A stretch of 36,433 nucleotides of DNA from an uncultured Oscillibacter sp. (GCA_948902155.1 CAQVQZ010000003.1:1-36433); one strand, 5' to 3'; positions 22,212 to 30,312 are shown, counted from the stretch's first letter. Numbers and translations are program-made. Notes: generated by a model not told the origin, from the letters alone.

Positions 22212-23387
22212 TCAGATTCGCGCGACGCCGGAGTCGTAGGCGGCCTGCTTCACGGCGGCGGCCACCGCGTCCTTGACCCTGGGGTCAAAGGCGGCGGGAA
22301 TGATGTAATCCGCGCTGAGTTCCTCCTCCGAGATGAGGCCCGCCAGCGCGCCCGCGGCGGCAATTTTCATGGCGTCGTTGATGTCGCTGGCCCTGGCGTC
22401 CAGCGCGCCCCGGAAAATGCCGGGGAAGGCCAGGACGTTGTTGATCTGGTTGGGGAAATCACTCCGGCCGGTGGAGACGACCGCCGCGCCGCCGGCCTTG
22501 GCGTCGTCGGGGAAGATCTCCGGCGTGGGGTTGGCGCAGGCAAAGATGACGGCGTCCCGGTTCATGGTTTTCACCATTTCCGTGGTCACCGCCCCCGGCG
22601 CGGAAACGCCGATGAACACGTCCGCCCCCGCCAGAACGTCCGCCAGGGTGCCGGACCGCCCGGAGAGATTCGTCACCCGGGCCATCTCCTCCTTGACGGG
22701 GTTCATGCCCTTGGGGCGTCCGGCGTAGATGGCGCCGTTCCGGTCGCAGAGCGTCAGGTCCCTCACTCCCGCGGAGAGCAGCAGCCTGGAGATGGCGACG
22801 GCCGCCGCCCCCGCGCCGTTTATGACCACCCGGACGCCGTCCAGGGGCTTGCCCACCACCTTCAGCGCGTTGCTGAGGCCCGCCAGGGTGATGACGGCGG
22901 TGCCGTGCTGATCGTCGTGGAAGATGGGGATGTCGCAGCGCTCCTTCAGCTTCCGCTCGATTTCAAAGCAGCGGGGGGCGGAGATGTCCTCCAGGTTGAC
23001 CCCGCCGAAGCTGCCCGAAAGCAGGGCCACCGTGTTCACAATGTCGTCCACGTCCTTGCTCCGCACGCACAGGGGGATGGCGTCCACGCCGCCGAAGGCC
23101 TTGAAGAGGACGCACTTGCCCTCCATGACGGGCATGCCCGCCTCGGGGCCGATGTCCCCCAGGCCCAGGACGGCGGTGCCGTCGGTGACCACCGCCACGG
23201 TGTTCCACCGGCGGGTCAGCTCGTAGCTTTTGCTCACGTCCTTCTGAATCTCCAGGCAGGGCTGGGCCACGCCGGGCGTATAGGCCAGGGAGAGGGCTTC
23301 CTTGCCGTCCACCGCCGCCCGGGGCGTTACTTCCAGCTTGCCCTTCCATTCGTAGTGAAGCCGCAGGGATTCTTTCGCGTAGTCCAT
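22212..23387 (-). CDS. NAD(P)-dependent malic enzyme (short bacterial type)
   Basis: 391 aa from ATG 23387 behind AGGAGGAATCGG. Malate to pyruvate plus CO2 with reduction of NAD(P). Visible: LAYTPGVAQPCLEI, VVTDGTAVLGLGDIGP with the metal-site acids, IPIFHDDQHGTAVI, nucleotide-binding VVINGAGAAAVAISRLLL, FACANPTPEIFP and SDFPNQINNVLAFPG. The length without phosphotransacetylase extension is that of the small NAD-type enzymes in Firmicutes. It probably links malate or fumarate metabolism to pyruvate. Confidence 0.95.
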   Translation of the reverse strand: MDYAKESLRLHYEWKGKLEVTPRAAVDGKEALSLAYTPGVAQPCLEIQKDVSKSYELTRRWNTVAVVTDGTAVLGLGDIGPEAGMPVMEGKCVLFKAFGGVDAIPLCVRSKDVDDIVNTVALLSGSFGGVNLEDISAPRCFEIERKLKERCDIPIFHDDQHGTAVITLAGLSNALKVVGKPLDGVRVVINGAGAAAVAISRLLLSAGVRDLTLCDRNGAIYAGRPKGMNPVKEEMARVTNLSGRSGTLADVLAGADVFIGVSAPGAVTTEMVKTMNRDAVIFACANPTPEIFPDDAKAGGAAVVSTGRSDFPNQINNVLAFPGIFRGALDARASDINDAMKIAAAGALAGLISEEELSADYIIPAAFDPRVKDAVAAAVKQAAYDSGVARI

Positions 23388-23468
23388 GGTTCCGATTCCT
23401 CCTGATTGTTCTTCTTGTGTATTTGGATTGCCGCCTTTTTGGAAAGGGCGCCCCGGCGGGCCTTCCGC

Positions 23469-23489
23469 GCCCCGGGAGGCGCCCGGGGC
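23469..23489 (-). terminator. GC-rich hairpin after the 4Fe-4S membrane protein gene
   Basis: GCCCCGGG / CCCGGGGC, 8-bp perfect stem with a 5-nt loop, inside a run of further G/C-rich repeats (23444-23510), 20 bp past the stop. There is no clear T run, so termination is tentative. Confidence 0.4.
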
Positions 23490-23508
23490 CCTTCCCGGGA
23501 GAGGGCGC

Positions 23509-24345
23509 CTACTTGAATTTGAAAGAGATGGCTCCGGTGGGGCAGACGGAGCGGCATTTTCCGCAGCGGATGCACTCCGGGCCGCCGAGGTCCTTTGTGA
23601 CGGCGACGTCCATGGGGCAGACGGCCTCGCACGCTTTGCAGCCTACGCAGGCTCCGTGGTCCAGCCGGAGCCGGAAAAAGCTGAAACGGTTGAACAGGGA
23701 GTAGAAGGCCCCCAGCGGGCACAGGTACTTGCAGAAGGGCCGGTGGACGACGGCGGAGGCGAGCAGGATGGCCGCCAGGGACAGCAGCTTCCAGTTAAAG
23801 AGGGCCCCGGCGGCCTTCCGCAGGGCGGAGTCGGACAGCATGAGGGGGATGCCGCCCTCCAGGGTCCCGGCGGGGCAGAGGTATTTGCAGAACAGCGGCG
23901 GCGTGACGCCGGTTTCCGTCCTCCAGAAGGCGGGGAGGAGAACCACCAGCACCAGCAAAACGGCATATTTTCCATACCGGGCGGGCCGGTCGATTCTAGG
24001 GGGGACCCGCCTCTTGGGAAGGGGGAGCTTGTGCAGCAGATCCTGGACCAGCCCGAAGGGGCACAGCAGCCCGCAGACCGCCCGCCCCAGCAGCACGCCG
24101 AACAGGGTCAGCATGCCCAGCACGTAGAAGGGGACGTGATGCCCGGCCCCCAGGGCCGTCTGCAAGGAGCCGATGGGACAGGCCCCCAGGGCCCCGGGAC
24201 AGGAGTAGCAGTTCAGGACGGGGACGCAGACCGCCTTGCTGCCGCCGGTGAAAATCCGCCCCTTTTGGAAGCCCGCCGCATAGCCGTTGAACAGGGCGGC
24301 GGAAACCAGCTGGAGAATCCGCTGGGAGGAGGGGCGTCCCCTCAT
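23509..24345 (-). CDS. 4Fe-4S membrane protein (NapH/NosR-type) of a TlpA-CXXC redox cluster
   Basis: 278 aa from ATG 24345, which overlaps the preceding small gene's stop (ATGA); further ATGs up to 24369 are in frame but not needed. Membrane helices alternate with cysteine motifs: CVPVLNCYSCPGALGACP (about 40-57), CGLLCPFGLVQDLL, FCKYLCPAGTLEGG and FCKYLCPLGAFY. Two ferredoxin clusters at the C terminus, CVGCKACEAVCP and CIRCGKCRSVCP. The plan is that of NapH/CcoG-like proteins passing electrons between cytosol and outer face. It is operonic with a thioredoxin-like lipoprotein and a 50-aa CXXC protein; the trio probably supplies reducing power outside the membrane. The exact partner is unknown. 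Confidence 0.9.
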   Translation of the reverse strand: MRGRPSSQRILQLVSAALFNGYAAGFQKGRIFTGGSKAVCVPVLNCYSCPGALGACPIGSLQTALGAGHHVPFYVLGMLTLFGVLLGRAVCGLLCPFGLVQDLLHKLPLPKRRVPPRIDRPARYGKYAVLLVLVVLLPAFWRTETGVTPPLFCKYLCPAGTLEGGIPLMLSDSALRKAAGALFNWKLLSLAAILLASAVVHRPFCKYLCPLGAFYSLFNRFSFFRLRLDHGACVGCKACEAVCPMDVAVTKDLGGPECIRCGKCRSVCPTGAISFKFK

Positions 24346-24494
24346 CCGATTCCGATGCATTCGAGGCATATCCGCACCGCCTTTTCCAGAACTTCGGCCT
24401 GCTCATGGCGCAGGAGGCCCGCGCCGATGAGGCCCAGGGCCAGGAGCAGCACGCCGAGGCGCAGAAACCGCGCCGCTTTTTCAGGAGGTCGCAA
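24342..24494 (-). CDS. CD1871A-like small CXXC membrane protein
   Basis: 50 aa, starting at TTG 24494 with AGGAAG 9 nt upstream, in the end of the TlpA-like gene. One membrane helix (LRLGVLLLALGLIGAGLL, about 11-28), then HEQAEVLEKAVRICLECIGIG to the stop. The ICLECIGIG ending is the hallmark of the CD1871A family of CXXC proteins, small products regularly found beside TlpA-like and 4Fe-4S membrane proteins. Its TGA overlaps the next start (ATGA), so all three genes are coupled. The CXXC pair may shuttle disulfides or electrons between its neighbours. Too short for most gene callers and with a non-ATG start. Confidence 0.82.
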   Translation of the reverse strand: MRPPEKAARFLRLGVLLLALGLIGAGLLRHEQAEVLEKAVRICLECIGIG

Positions 24495-25104
24495 GGCTGA
24501 CCGCTTCCTTTCCGCTGTCCGCCAGCGCCTGGTTCACCGCCTCCAAGAAGGTTCCGGAGAGGTCCTCCCGGCCTCCGATGACGGCCTCGCCCCGCAGCGT
24601 GCCGCCGCTGTCCGCGAAGACGGTGGTAGGGGTGTACATGAGATTGCGGGAGAGGTCCAGCAGGTCCCCGTCCCCGGAAATGAGGGTGGGGCCTTCAAAA
24701 CCGGCCTCCTCCAGAATCTCCGCCGCCCGTTCCTCGTTCCCGGAGCCGTCCAGGCAGACGGTAATCACCTGCACGTTGTCCGGCAGGGCCCCGGCGAAGG
24801 CCGCCAGGTCGGGCAGCTCGGCGATGCAGGGGCCGCAGGTGGTGGACCAGAAGTTGACCACAGTCGCATCCTTGGCGGCGATATCCTCCTGGGTGAAGGT
24901 TTCGCCGTCCAGCGTGCCCGCCGTGAAGGAGGCCAGGGAGCCCAGGGCGGCGGCGCCGCTTGCGGGTTCCTCCGCCGCCGGGGCGGCGCTGTCCGCGGGG
25001 GGCGCGTCCCCCGCGGAGGGGGAGGGCTCCGTCCCGCATCCGGTGAGCAGCGACAGGAGCAGCAGGAGCCCGAGGAGCAGGGGGAGGGTGTTTCTTGGAT
25101 TCAT
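24481..25104 (-). CDS. TlpA/ResA-like thioredoxin lipoprotein
   Basis: 207 aa from ATG 25104 behind GGAAGATGC; the longer frame to 25155 lacks a site. Lipoprotein signal LLLGLLLLLSLLTGC, then a low-complexity Ala/Pro/Glu linker (about 25-50), then the thioredoxin fold with VVNFWSTTCGPCIAEL (active site CGPC near residue 92), cis-proline region MYTPTTVFADSGG. Anchored outside the membrane, it should reduce or transfer thiols there. First gene of the three-gene redox cluster that follows, with 3' overlap onto the CXXC gene. Confidence 0.93.
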   Translation of the reverse strand: MNPRNTLPLLLGLLLLLSLLTGCGTEPSPSAGDAPPADSAAPAAEEPASGAAALGSLASFTAGTLDGETFTQEDIAAKDATVVNFWSTTCGPCIAELPDLAAFAGALPDNVQVITVCLDGSGNEERAAEILEEAGFEGPTLISGDGDLLDLSRNLMYTPTTVFADSGGTLRGEAVIGGREDLSGTFLEAVNQALADSGKEAVSLATS

Positions 25105-25213
25105 GGAGCATCTTCCTTTTTCGAGTTTGAGCTTGTGTACAGCCTGTATCATCATACCACAGCTCCCCCGGCTTGGGTATACGTTTTTGAAATTTCTTTT
25201 TGGAAGGGGAAGC

Positions 25214-27643
25214 CTACGCTTGGATTTCCACCGGATGAACCGGCTCTCCCTCCAGAACCGCGTTCAGCGGGATGCCGTCGGGGAGGGAGAGGAGGATATA
25301 GCCGGGGCCCTGCCCCTGGCGGGGCTGGAACTTTACCAGCCAGGCCCCGTCCTCCCAGACGGGGGCGTAAAACCAGCGCCCGGGGAAGCCGCCGTACCAG
25401 AGATATTGCCGCCCCTCATGGCGGATCCGGCACCACGTTCCGCCGCCGCACCGCTCCATGGCGGCCCGGACGGCGGCGGGAACCTCCTCCTTCAGCAGGG
25501 AGATCGGGCCCTCCGGCGGCTCGGCCGGGGCGGGGTCCTTCTCCAGAAGGTCCAGGGTCACGCTGCCCCTGACGTTCTCCAATTCTCCCGGAGCGTGGAG
25601 GAAAAGACGGTAGCGCCCCGGCTTTACGGTTTTGCCGTCGAAAAGGAAGTCGGCCGTGCAGCGAAGGGCCCCGTTTTCCCGGCGGTTGGAGACGGTGTAG
25701 TAGCTCACGTCGTTGGGCTTGTGCTCCATGTCGGCAAAGCCGATGGTCATGCCGTCTCCCGTTTCCGCCGACACGTCGTAGCGGATGCGGTCCCCCTCCG
25801 ACAGGGTGAACTCCCCCAGCCAGTGCCAGGTATTCTCCCGGAGACGGTCCTCCTTCACGGGGACCGTCACGGGGCGGTCATCGTCCTCCAGACTGCCGAA
25901 GAGTTCCTCCGCCTCCTCTCCGGTCATCTCCCGGACGGATTGAATGCTTCCGTCCGGGCCCCGCTCCACCCGGATGTCCAGCACGCCCTTGGGATTCATG
26001 TCCAGGGTCACGCAGGAGTCATCGGGCCGGAGGTCCAGGAAGATGCGGACCGGCTGCCCGTTGTAGGAATAGGCCCCGCCCTCCCTGGTGATGCCCAGGG
26101 CCCGGTACTCCTCCATTTGTTGGACCTCAAGCTGCTTTTTCAGCGTGTCCGCCTCCCCGTCCCGGTCCGCCTCAGCCAGCAGAGCGGCCAGGAAGCCGGC
26201 CCGCCGGTCCTGTTCGGCCCGGCGGATCCAGGCGTCCAGCTCCTTCTTCCCCGGGGCCAGCTCCTTGAGGAGGAGGGAGAAAAAGGCGAGGGTCCTGTCC
26301 TGATAGGCCCGCTCCGCGTACTGCTCCAAAAGGGAGTCCTCCGCCCACGCCCAGGATTCCGACAGGCAGGCGCGGAAGAAGGCGATGTGCTTGTCCTGAT
26401 AGCACCGCTCCAGCCAGACCGTCTGTGCCTCCCCGTCCAGACAGCGGAAGGCGACGGAGAACCCGGCAAGGTCGCCGTCCGCATACGCGCGCTCCGCCAG
26501 GAGCGCGGCCCGGAGCCGGAGATTATCGGTGGACGCCGCCTGGGCGGAGGGGGACGCCCCTCCCGTGCCGGAGGGCAGGGCCGCGCTTTGCCGGGCAGGC
26601 CCGGTATAGGCCCCCGCCGCCGCGGCCCCCGTGGTCAGCGCCGCCGCCAGGAGCAGGGACAGCAGAGCGGTTCGTTTCGATGTGTTCCGGAAGTGCATAA
26701 TCGCCGTCAGCCTCTCTTTCAATAATTCCGCGCTCTCCCCCAGGGACACGGAGCCCGGGGCGGCGCGGTATCCGCCGCCGGATTCCAGGGCCCGGAGCAG
26801 GGTGTCCCCATAGGCCCGCCGTTCCTCCGGCGGCAGGACCCGGAGAACCGCCTCGTCACAGGCCAGCTCACAGGCCCGGTCGGTCTCCCGGGCCATGACC
26901 CAGACCAGGGGATTCCACCAGTGGAGACAGGCCGTGAGCTGGACCAGCCACTTGTAGAGCATGTCCCGGCGCTTGTAATGGGTCAGCTCATGCAGGACCG
27001 TGTGCCGGAAATCCTCCTCCGGCACCGCCGCCGAGGGCAGAATGATGCGGGGCCGGACCAGCCCCAGCAGCAGGGGGGAAGCCGCCAGGGGATTTTCGTA
27101 CAGCTCCACAACCCGCCGGACGCCCAGCTGCGCTCCGGCCCGGGCCAGCAGGTCCAGCAGGGCGGGATCGGAGATCTCCCGCCGCCCGGCGTCGAGGCAG
27201 CGGGCAAAGCTTTGGCAGGCCGTGCACTTCCGCACCAGCAGAAGCAGGGCCCCGCCCAGCCAGACCAGGGCCAGCGCCTCTGCCGGGCCCGGCAGGGAGA
27301 GCGGGGCGGCCTGCGGCTCCCGGCCGGAAGCGCCGGGAACCGCAGGCGGGGCGGAGAGGTCCGGCGGCGCGGCGTCCCCGCCCTCCGGCAGAGGGGCGGA
27401 AGGCGCGGAAAAGGCGGGGAGTCCGCCGCCGGAGGAAGCCTCCGGCTCCCGGAACAGCGCCCCCACGGGGCCGCCCTCCGGCGAGAGGGGCAGCAGCAGC
27501 CGGAGAACGGCGAGGAGCCAGATGTAATACTGCCAGCGCCGGCTGACCCGCTCCCGGAGCAGGGGGCGGAGGAGCAGCAGGACCAGGATCACCAGGGACC
27601 CGGAGAGGGACAGGGAAACGGCAGTCTTCAAAACCTCCCTCAT
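25214..27643 (-). CDS. M56-family (BlaR1-like) sensor protease with novel repeat sensor region
   Basis: 809 aa. N-terminal membrane helices (8-28, 39-54 and about 121-137) flank a Pro/Gly-rich linker. Cytosolic zinc metalloprotease motif HELTHYKRRD (218-227) with further residues ETDRACELACDEAVL. Another membrane helix near 310-330 is followed by about 480 outer residues. This outer part lacks the penicillin-binding domain of true BlaR1 (no SxxK/KTG layout seen). Instead there are four related helical segments of 30-45 residues (AERAYADGDLAGF, ERCYQDKHIAFFRACL, AERAYQDRTLAFFSLLL, RRAEQDRRAGFLAALL) and beta-rich C-terminal domains. It starts 4 nt inside blaI. On sensing a signal it should cleave the BlaI partner; the signal is unknown. 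Confidence 0.87.
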   Translation of the reverse strand: MREVLKTAVSLSLSGSLVILVLLLLRPLLRERVSRRWQYYIWLLAVLRLLLPLSPEGGPVGALFREPEASSGGGLPAFSAPSAPLPEGGDAAPPDLSAPPAVPGASGREPQAAPLSLPGPAEALALVWLGGALLLLVRKCTACQSFARCLDAGRREISDPALLDLLARAGAQLGVRRVVELYENPLAASPLLLGLVRPRIILPSAAVPEEDFRHTVLHELTHYKRRDMLYKWLVQLTACLHWWNPLVWVMARETDRACELACDEAVLRVLPPEERRAYGDTLLRALESGGGYRAAPGSVSLGESAELLKERLTAIMHFRNTSKRTALLSLLLAAALTTGAAAAGAYTGPARQSAALPSGTGGASPSAQAASTDNLRLRAALLAERAYADGDLAGFSVAFRCLDGEAQTVWLERCYQDKHIAFFRACLSESWAWAEDSLLEQYAERAYQDRTLAFFSLLLKELAPGKKELDAWIRRAEQDRRAGFLAALLAEADRDGEADTLKKQLEVQQMEEYRALGITREGGAYSYNGQPVRIFLDLRPDDSCVTLDMNPKGVLDIRVERGPDGSIQSVREMTGEEAEELFGSLEDDDRPVTVPVKEDRLRENTWHWLGEFTLSEGDRIRYDVSAETGDGMTIGFADMEHKPNDVSYYTVSNRRENGALRCTADFLFDGKTVKPGRYRLFLHAPGELENVRGSVTLDLLEKDPAPAEPPEGPISLLKEEVPAAVRAAMERCGGGTWCRIRHEGRQYLWYGGFPGRWFYAPVWEDGAWLVKFQPRQGQGPGYILLSLPDGIPLNAVLEGEPVHPVEIQA

Positions 27644-28023
27644 GACTCCCCGCCTCCCGTCTCCCAGAAGCGCCGCAATTCCTCGTAATCCCCGGGAGAG
27701 ATGGCCTCCTGCCGGATCAGCGCCGCCACCAGGCCCTTGGCGCTTCCGGCGTAGAGCTTGTTGACCAGCGCCCGGGTCTGGGCGGCCTGGTAGTCCGCCT
27801 CCAGGACGGCGGCGGCGTACTCGTTCCGCCGCCCCAGCTTGCGGACGGTCAAAAAGCCCTTGTCCACCAGCCGGGACAGCAGGGTGATGACGGTGTTCTT
27901 CTGCCAGCTCCGGCCCTCCTTCGCCAGGGCTTCCATGATTTGGGCGTAGAGGGCGGTCCCCCCGGCGGACCAGACGATCTTCATCAGCTCCAGCTCCGAA
28001 TCGGAGATTTGCAGGGCTGCCAT
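27640..28023 (-). CDS. BlaI/MecI-family repressor
   Basis: 127 aa from ATG 28023 with AAAGGAGGAATT upstream. Winged helix: ISDSELELMKIVWSAGG (6-22), then WQKNTVITLLSRLVDKGFL recognition helix and the wing VRKLGRRNEYAA. The C-terminal dimer helices follow, with the region where M56 proteases cut. Overlaps the protease gene by 4 nt. Two TACA/TGTA-type operators sit on its promoter, so the pair is likely self-regulated and induced by whatever the M56 protein senses. No beta-lactamase gene is adjacent, so other targets are probably elsewhere. Confidence 0.93.
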   Translation of the reverse strand: MAALQISDSELELMKIVWSAGGTALYAQIMEALAKEGRSWQKNTVITLLSRLVDKGFLTVRKLGRRNEYAAAVLEADYQAAQTRALVNKLYAGSAKGLVAALIRQEAISPGDYEELRRFWETGGGES

Positions 28024-28041
28024 AGATAATTCCTCCTTTGA

Positions 28042-28054
28042 CTACAAACTGTAG
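28042..28054 (-). promoter_or_regulatory. BlaI operator 1
   Basis: CTACA-AAC-TGTAG, a perfect dyad fitting the TACA/TGTA consensus of BlaI/MecI sites, between the -10 element and the ribosome site of the blaI-like gene. Centre about 27 bp from operator 2. Confidence 0.75.
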
Positions 28055-28063
28055 GCTAAAATT

Positions 28064-28092
28064 AAGATAACATCTTGTAGGCCAAATGTCAA
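28064..28092 (-). promoter_or_regulatory. Promoter and BlaI operator 2
   Basis: Minus strand: -35 TTGACA (28087-28092), 17-bp spacer, -10 TATCTT (28064-28069). The second operator-like sequence (28068-28081, TAACATCTTGTAGG on plus) lies in the spacer, matching 10 of 14 positions of the site at 28041-28054. Repressor bound here would occlude the promoter. Confidence 0.7.
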
Positions 28093-28112
28093 GACCCGGG
28101 AGGAACTATTCA

Positions 28113-28143
28113 GGGCGCCGGAAAGCAACGCTTTCCGGCGCCC
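28113..28143 (-). terminator. Perfect 14-bp hairpin after the ECF S-component gene
   Basis: GGGCGCCGGAAAGC pairs with GCTTTCCGGCGCCC around a 3-nt AAC loop. It lies about 85 bp past the stop of the ECF gene and just before the blaI promoter. There is no T run, but it is the only plausible barrier between the two units. Confidence 0.5.
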
Positions 28144-28227
28144 CGGCTTGTCGCAAAGGGGGAGCCTGTCCGGCGGGAGGGGAGAGAACTGCGGGAGAAC
28201 CCCGGGCGGCTTGTTCCGGGCGGGGGG

Positions 28228-28794
28228 TCACAGGCTGGGGAAGCGGCTGCGGACATAGCCGCTGCGCCGGAGCGCCAGGGCCAGCAGCGTGGACGCCGCC
28301 GCGCCGAAGGCGGCCTGGACAAGATTGCTGGGGATGCCCGCCGCGCTTCCCATCAGGCAGAGGCCGAGGGCCCCGCCGCCGGAGAGGGAAGCCAGCAGCG
28401 CGTCGAACAGCCAGTAGCCCAAAACCATGGGCACCTCCGCCGCCGCGGCGCAGAGGGCCAGGCCCCGCTTCCCAAGGGCCCTGTACAGCAGGGCCGCCGC
28501 CAGGGCCATGACCGCCTTGATGATCAGGGTGGCGGGGACATAGGCGGCGTAGCCGGACAACAGATCCGCCATGGCGGGCCCCACGCCTCCGGCCACGGCG
28601 CCGTATACCGGCCCCAGCAGCCAGGCCCCCAGGATGACCACAGCGTCCCCCAGGTTCAGGTATCCCCCGGAGGGGGAGGGGACCTGCAGGACCAAGGTCG
28701 CCACACAGCCCAGGGCCGCAAACAGCCCCGTCAGCGCCAGCAGCCGTGCGTCCACCCGGCCGGCGTCCATCCTTCGGTTCTGCGTTTTTTCCAT
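28228..28794 (-). CDS. ECF transporter S component, probable vitamin B6 type
   Basis: 188 aa, five to six membrane helices. After the charged N terminus comes LLALTGLFAALGCVATLVL, then the loop PSPSGGYLNLGDAVVILGAWLLGP, typical of the S-component family that includes predicted pyridoxine carriers; VGPAMADLLSGYAAYVPATLIIKAVM follows. S components bind a vitamin and dock onto a shared energising module (not in this window). The gene is divergent from a MocR/PdxR-type regulator that uses pyridoxal phosphate, which suggests B6 uptake. The substrate is inference from context. Confidence 0.82.
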   Translation of the reverse strand: MEKTQNRRMDAGRVDARLLALTGLFAALGCVATLVLQVPSPSGGYLNLGDAVVILGAWLLGPVYGAVAGGVGPAMADLLSGYAAYVPATLIIKAVMALAAALLYRALGKRGLALCAAAAEVPMVLGYWLFDALLASLSGGGALGLCLMGSAAGIPSNLVQAAFGAAASTLLALALRRSGYVRSRFPSL

Positions 28795-28821
28795 ATTTCG
28801 TCGCTCCTTTGTCGGTTGATG

Positions 28822-28850
28822 TTGCTATGATACCTCCAATGTGATATGAT
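28822..28850 (+). promoter_or_regulatory. Promoter of the MocR/PdxR-type regulator
   Basis: -35 TTGCTA (28822-28827), 17-bp spacer, -10 TATGAT (28845-28850). The 108-bp divergent region also has related strings CTATGATAC and GATATGATG, possible regulator contact repeats. Confidence 0.5.
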
Positions 28851-28902
28851 GAAAATATCCAGAATCAAACTTTTTTATAAGATCAGAAGGAGGGGCGGAA
28901 GC

Positions 28903-30312
28903 ATGCTGACCTACGACCTGGAGGCCCGGGGGGACCTGGCCCTGTACGAATACCTGTACCGCCGGATTCGGGACGATATCCTGAGGGGCGCGCCCGCCGC
29001 CGGGGAGCGCCTCCCCTCCAAGCGGGCGCTGGCGGAGCACCTGCGGGTGTCCGTGATCACGGTGGGCGAGGCCTACCAGCAGCTGGAGGCCGAGGGCTAT
29101 GTGGAGGCCAGGCCCCGGCGGGGATTTTTTGTCTGCCCGGTGGACCGCCTTTCCCCGGCGGCTCCGGCGGCGGAGCATCCCGCCGCCCCGGAGGAGGAGC
29201 GCCCCCGGGCCTGGCGGCTGGACCTGCGGAGCGGACAGGTGGACCGGGGCTGCTTTCCCTCCGCCCTCTGGGCCCGGCTGACCCGGCAGGTTCTCTCCGA
29301 GGGGGGGCAGCTGGACCCGGTTCCCCATCAGGGGCTCCGGGTCCTGCGGGAGGCCATTGCCCGGGATCTCCGGGATTTCAAGGGCATGACGGTGGCCCCG
29401 GAGCAGATCGTCGTGGGGGCGGGGGCGGAGTACCTCTATCTGCTCCTGGCCCAGCTTTTGGGCCGGGAGGCGGTGTTCGCCCTGGAGGACCCCGGGTATC
29501 CGAAGATCCGCCAGGTCTACGCCAAGTGGGGCGCGGTCTGCCGCCCCATTCCCCTGGACGGCCGGGGCATGGCCCCGGAGGCCCTCTATGCCTCCGGGGC
29601 CACGGTGGCCCATCTCTCTCCCGCCCACCATTATCCCACGGGCATTGTCACCCCCATCGCCCGGCGGCAGGCCCTTCTCCGCTGGGCGGAGGAGACGGAC
29701 GGAATCATCATTGAGGACGACTACGACAGCGAGTTCCGTTTTACCGGGCGGCCCCTCCCCACGCTGCAGAGCATCGACCGCCGGGGCCGGGTGATCTATA
29801 TGAACACCTTCTCCCAGACCATTTCCCCCTCTATGCGGGTGGGCTTCATGGTGCTGCCGCCCCGGCTGCTGGAGCTCTGCCGCCGGGAGCTGGGGTTTTA
29901 CGCCTCCACCGTTCCCGCCCTGGAGCAGCAGGTTCTGGCCCGGTTTCTCGGCGGGGGCTGGTATGAGCAGCACCTCTCCCGGATGCGGAAGACCTACCGC
30001 CTGCGCCGGGCCGCCGTGCTGGAGGCGTTTTCCGCCTGCCCCTTCGCCGCCTCCGTCACGGACCGGGGGGCGGGGCTCCATTTCCTGCTGCGGCTGAATA
30101 CGGAGGAAGACGACCAGGCCCTCCGCGCTCGGGCGGAGGGCCTGGGGGTGCGTCTTGGTTTTTTGTCGGAATACGCCGCCGCCCCCCATCCCGCCTACCG
30201 CCATACGCTGGTGGTGAATTACGCGGGACTGGACGTGGAGCGGCTGGCGGAAGCGGCGGCGCTGCTGACGGAGGTCTTCCGCCCCGCCGAAGGCGCCCTT
30301 CCGCCCCGCTGA
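28903..30312 (+). CDS. MocR/PdxR-family regulator (GntR HTH plus aminotransferase-like domain)
   Basis: 469 aa from ATG 28903 behind AGAAGGAGGGG; an ATG 57 nt earlier is in frame but has no site. Winged helix at about 10-75: YEYLYRRIRDDILRGA, GERLPSKRALAEHLRVS and VITVGEAYQQLEAEGYV. The remainder is a fold-type I aminotransferase domain (QGLRVLREAIARDL, PEQIVVGAGAEYLYLLL, IIEDDYDSEFRF, MNTFSQTISPSMRVGF with the PLP-lysine position occupied by serine/threonine residues in this region, not a clear SK). PdxR-type members sense PLP and control B6 synthesis or uptake. Divergent from the ECF S component, which is its likely target. Confidence 0.9.
   Translation: MLTYDLEARGDLALYEYLYRRIRDDILRGAPAAGERLPSKRALAEHLRVSVITVGEAYQQLEAEGYVEARPRRGFFVCPVDRLSPAAPAAEHPAAPEEERPRAWRLDLRSGQVDRGCFPSALWARLTRQVLSEGGQLDPVPHQGLRVLREAIARDLRDFKGMTVAPEQIVVGAGAEYLYLLLAQLLGREAVFALEDPGYPKIRQVYAKWGAVCRPIPLDGRGMAPEALYASGATVAHLSPAHHYPTGIVTPIARRQALLRWAEETDGIIIEDDYDSEFRFTGRPLPTLQSIDRRGRVIYMNTFSQTISPSMRVGFMVLPPRLLELCRRELGFYASTVPALEQQVLARFLGGGWYEQHLSRMRKTYRLRRAAVLEAFSACPFAASVTDRGAGLHFLLRLNTEEDDQALRARAEGLGVRLGFLSEYAAAPHPAYRHTLVVNYAGLDVERLAEAAALLTEVFRPAEGALPPR

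Noticed and set aside
23386..26725. Two long plus-strand frames (728 and 715 residues) over the TlpA and M56 genes
   Set aside because: Both lie opposite genes with strong signatures; they are Pro/Gly/Arg-rich shadows.
25214..28023. Beta-lactam resistance locus
   Set aside because: BlaI and an M56 protease are present but no beta-lactamase or penicillin-binding protein gene is adjacent and the sensor lacks a penicillin-binding domain.
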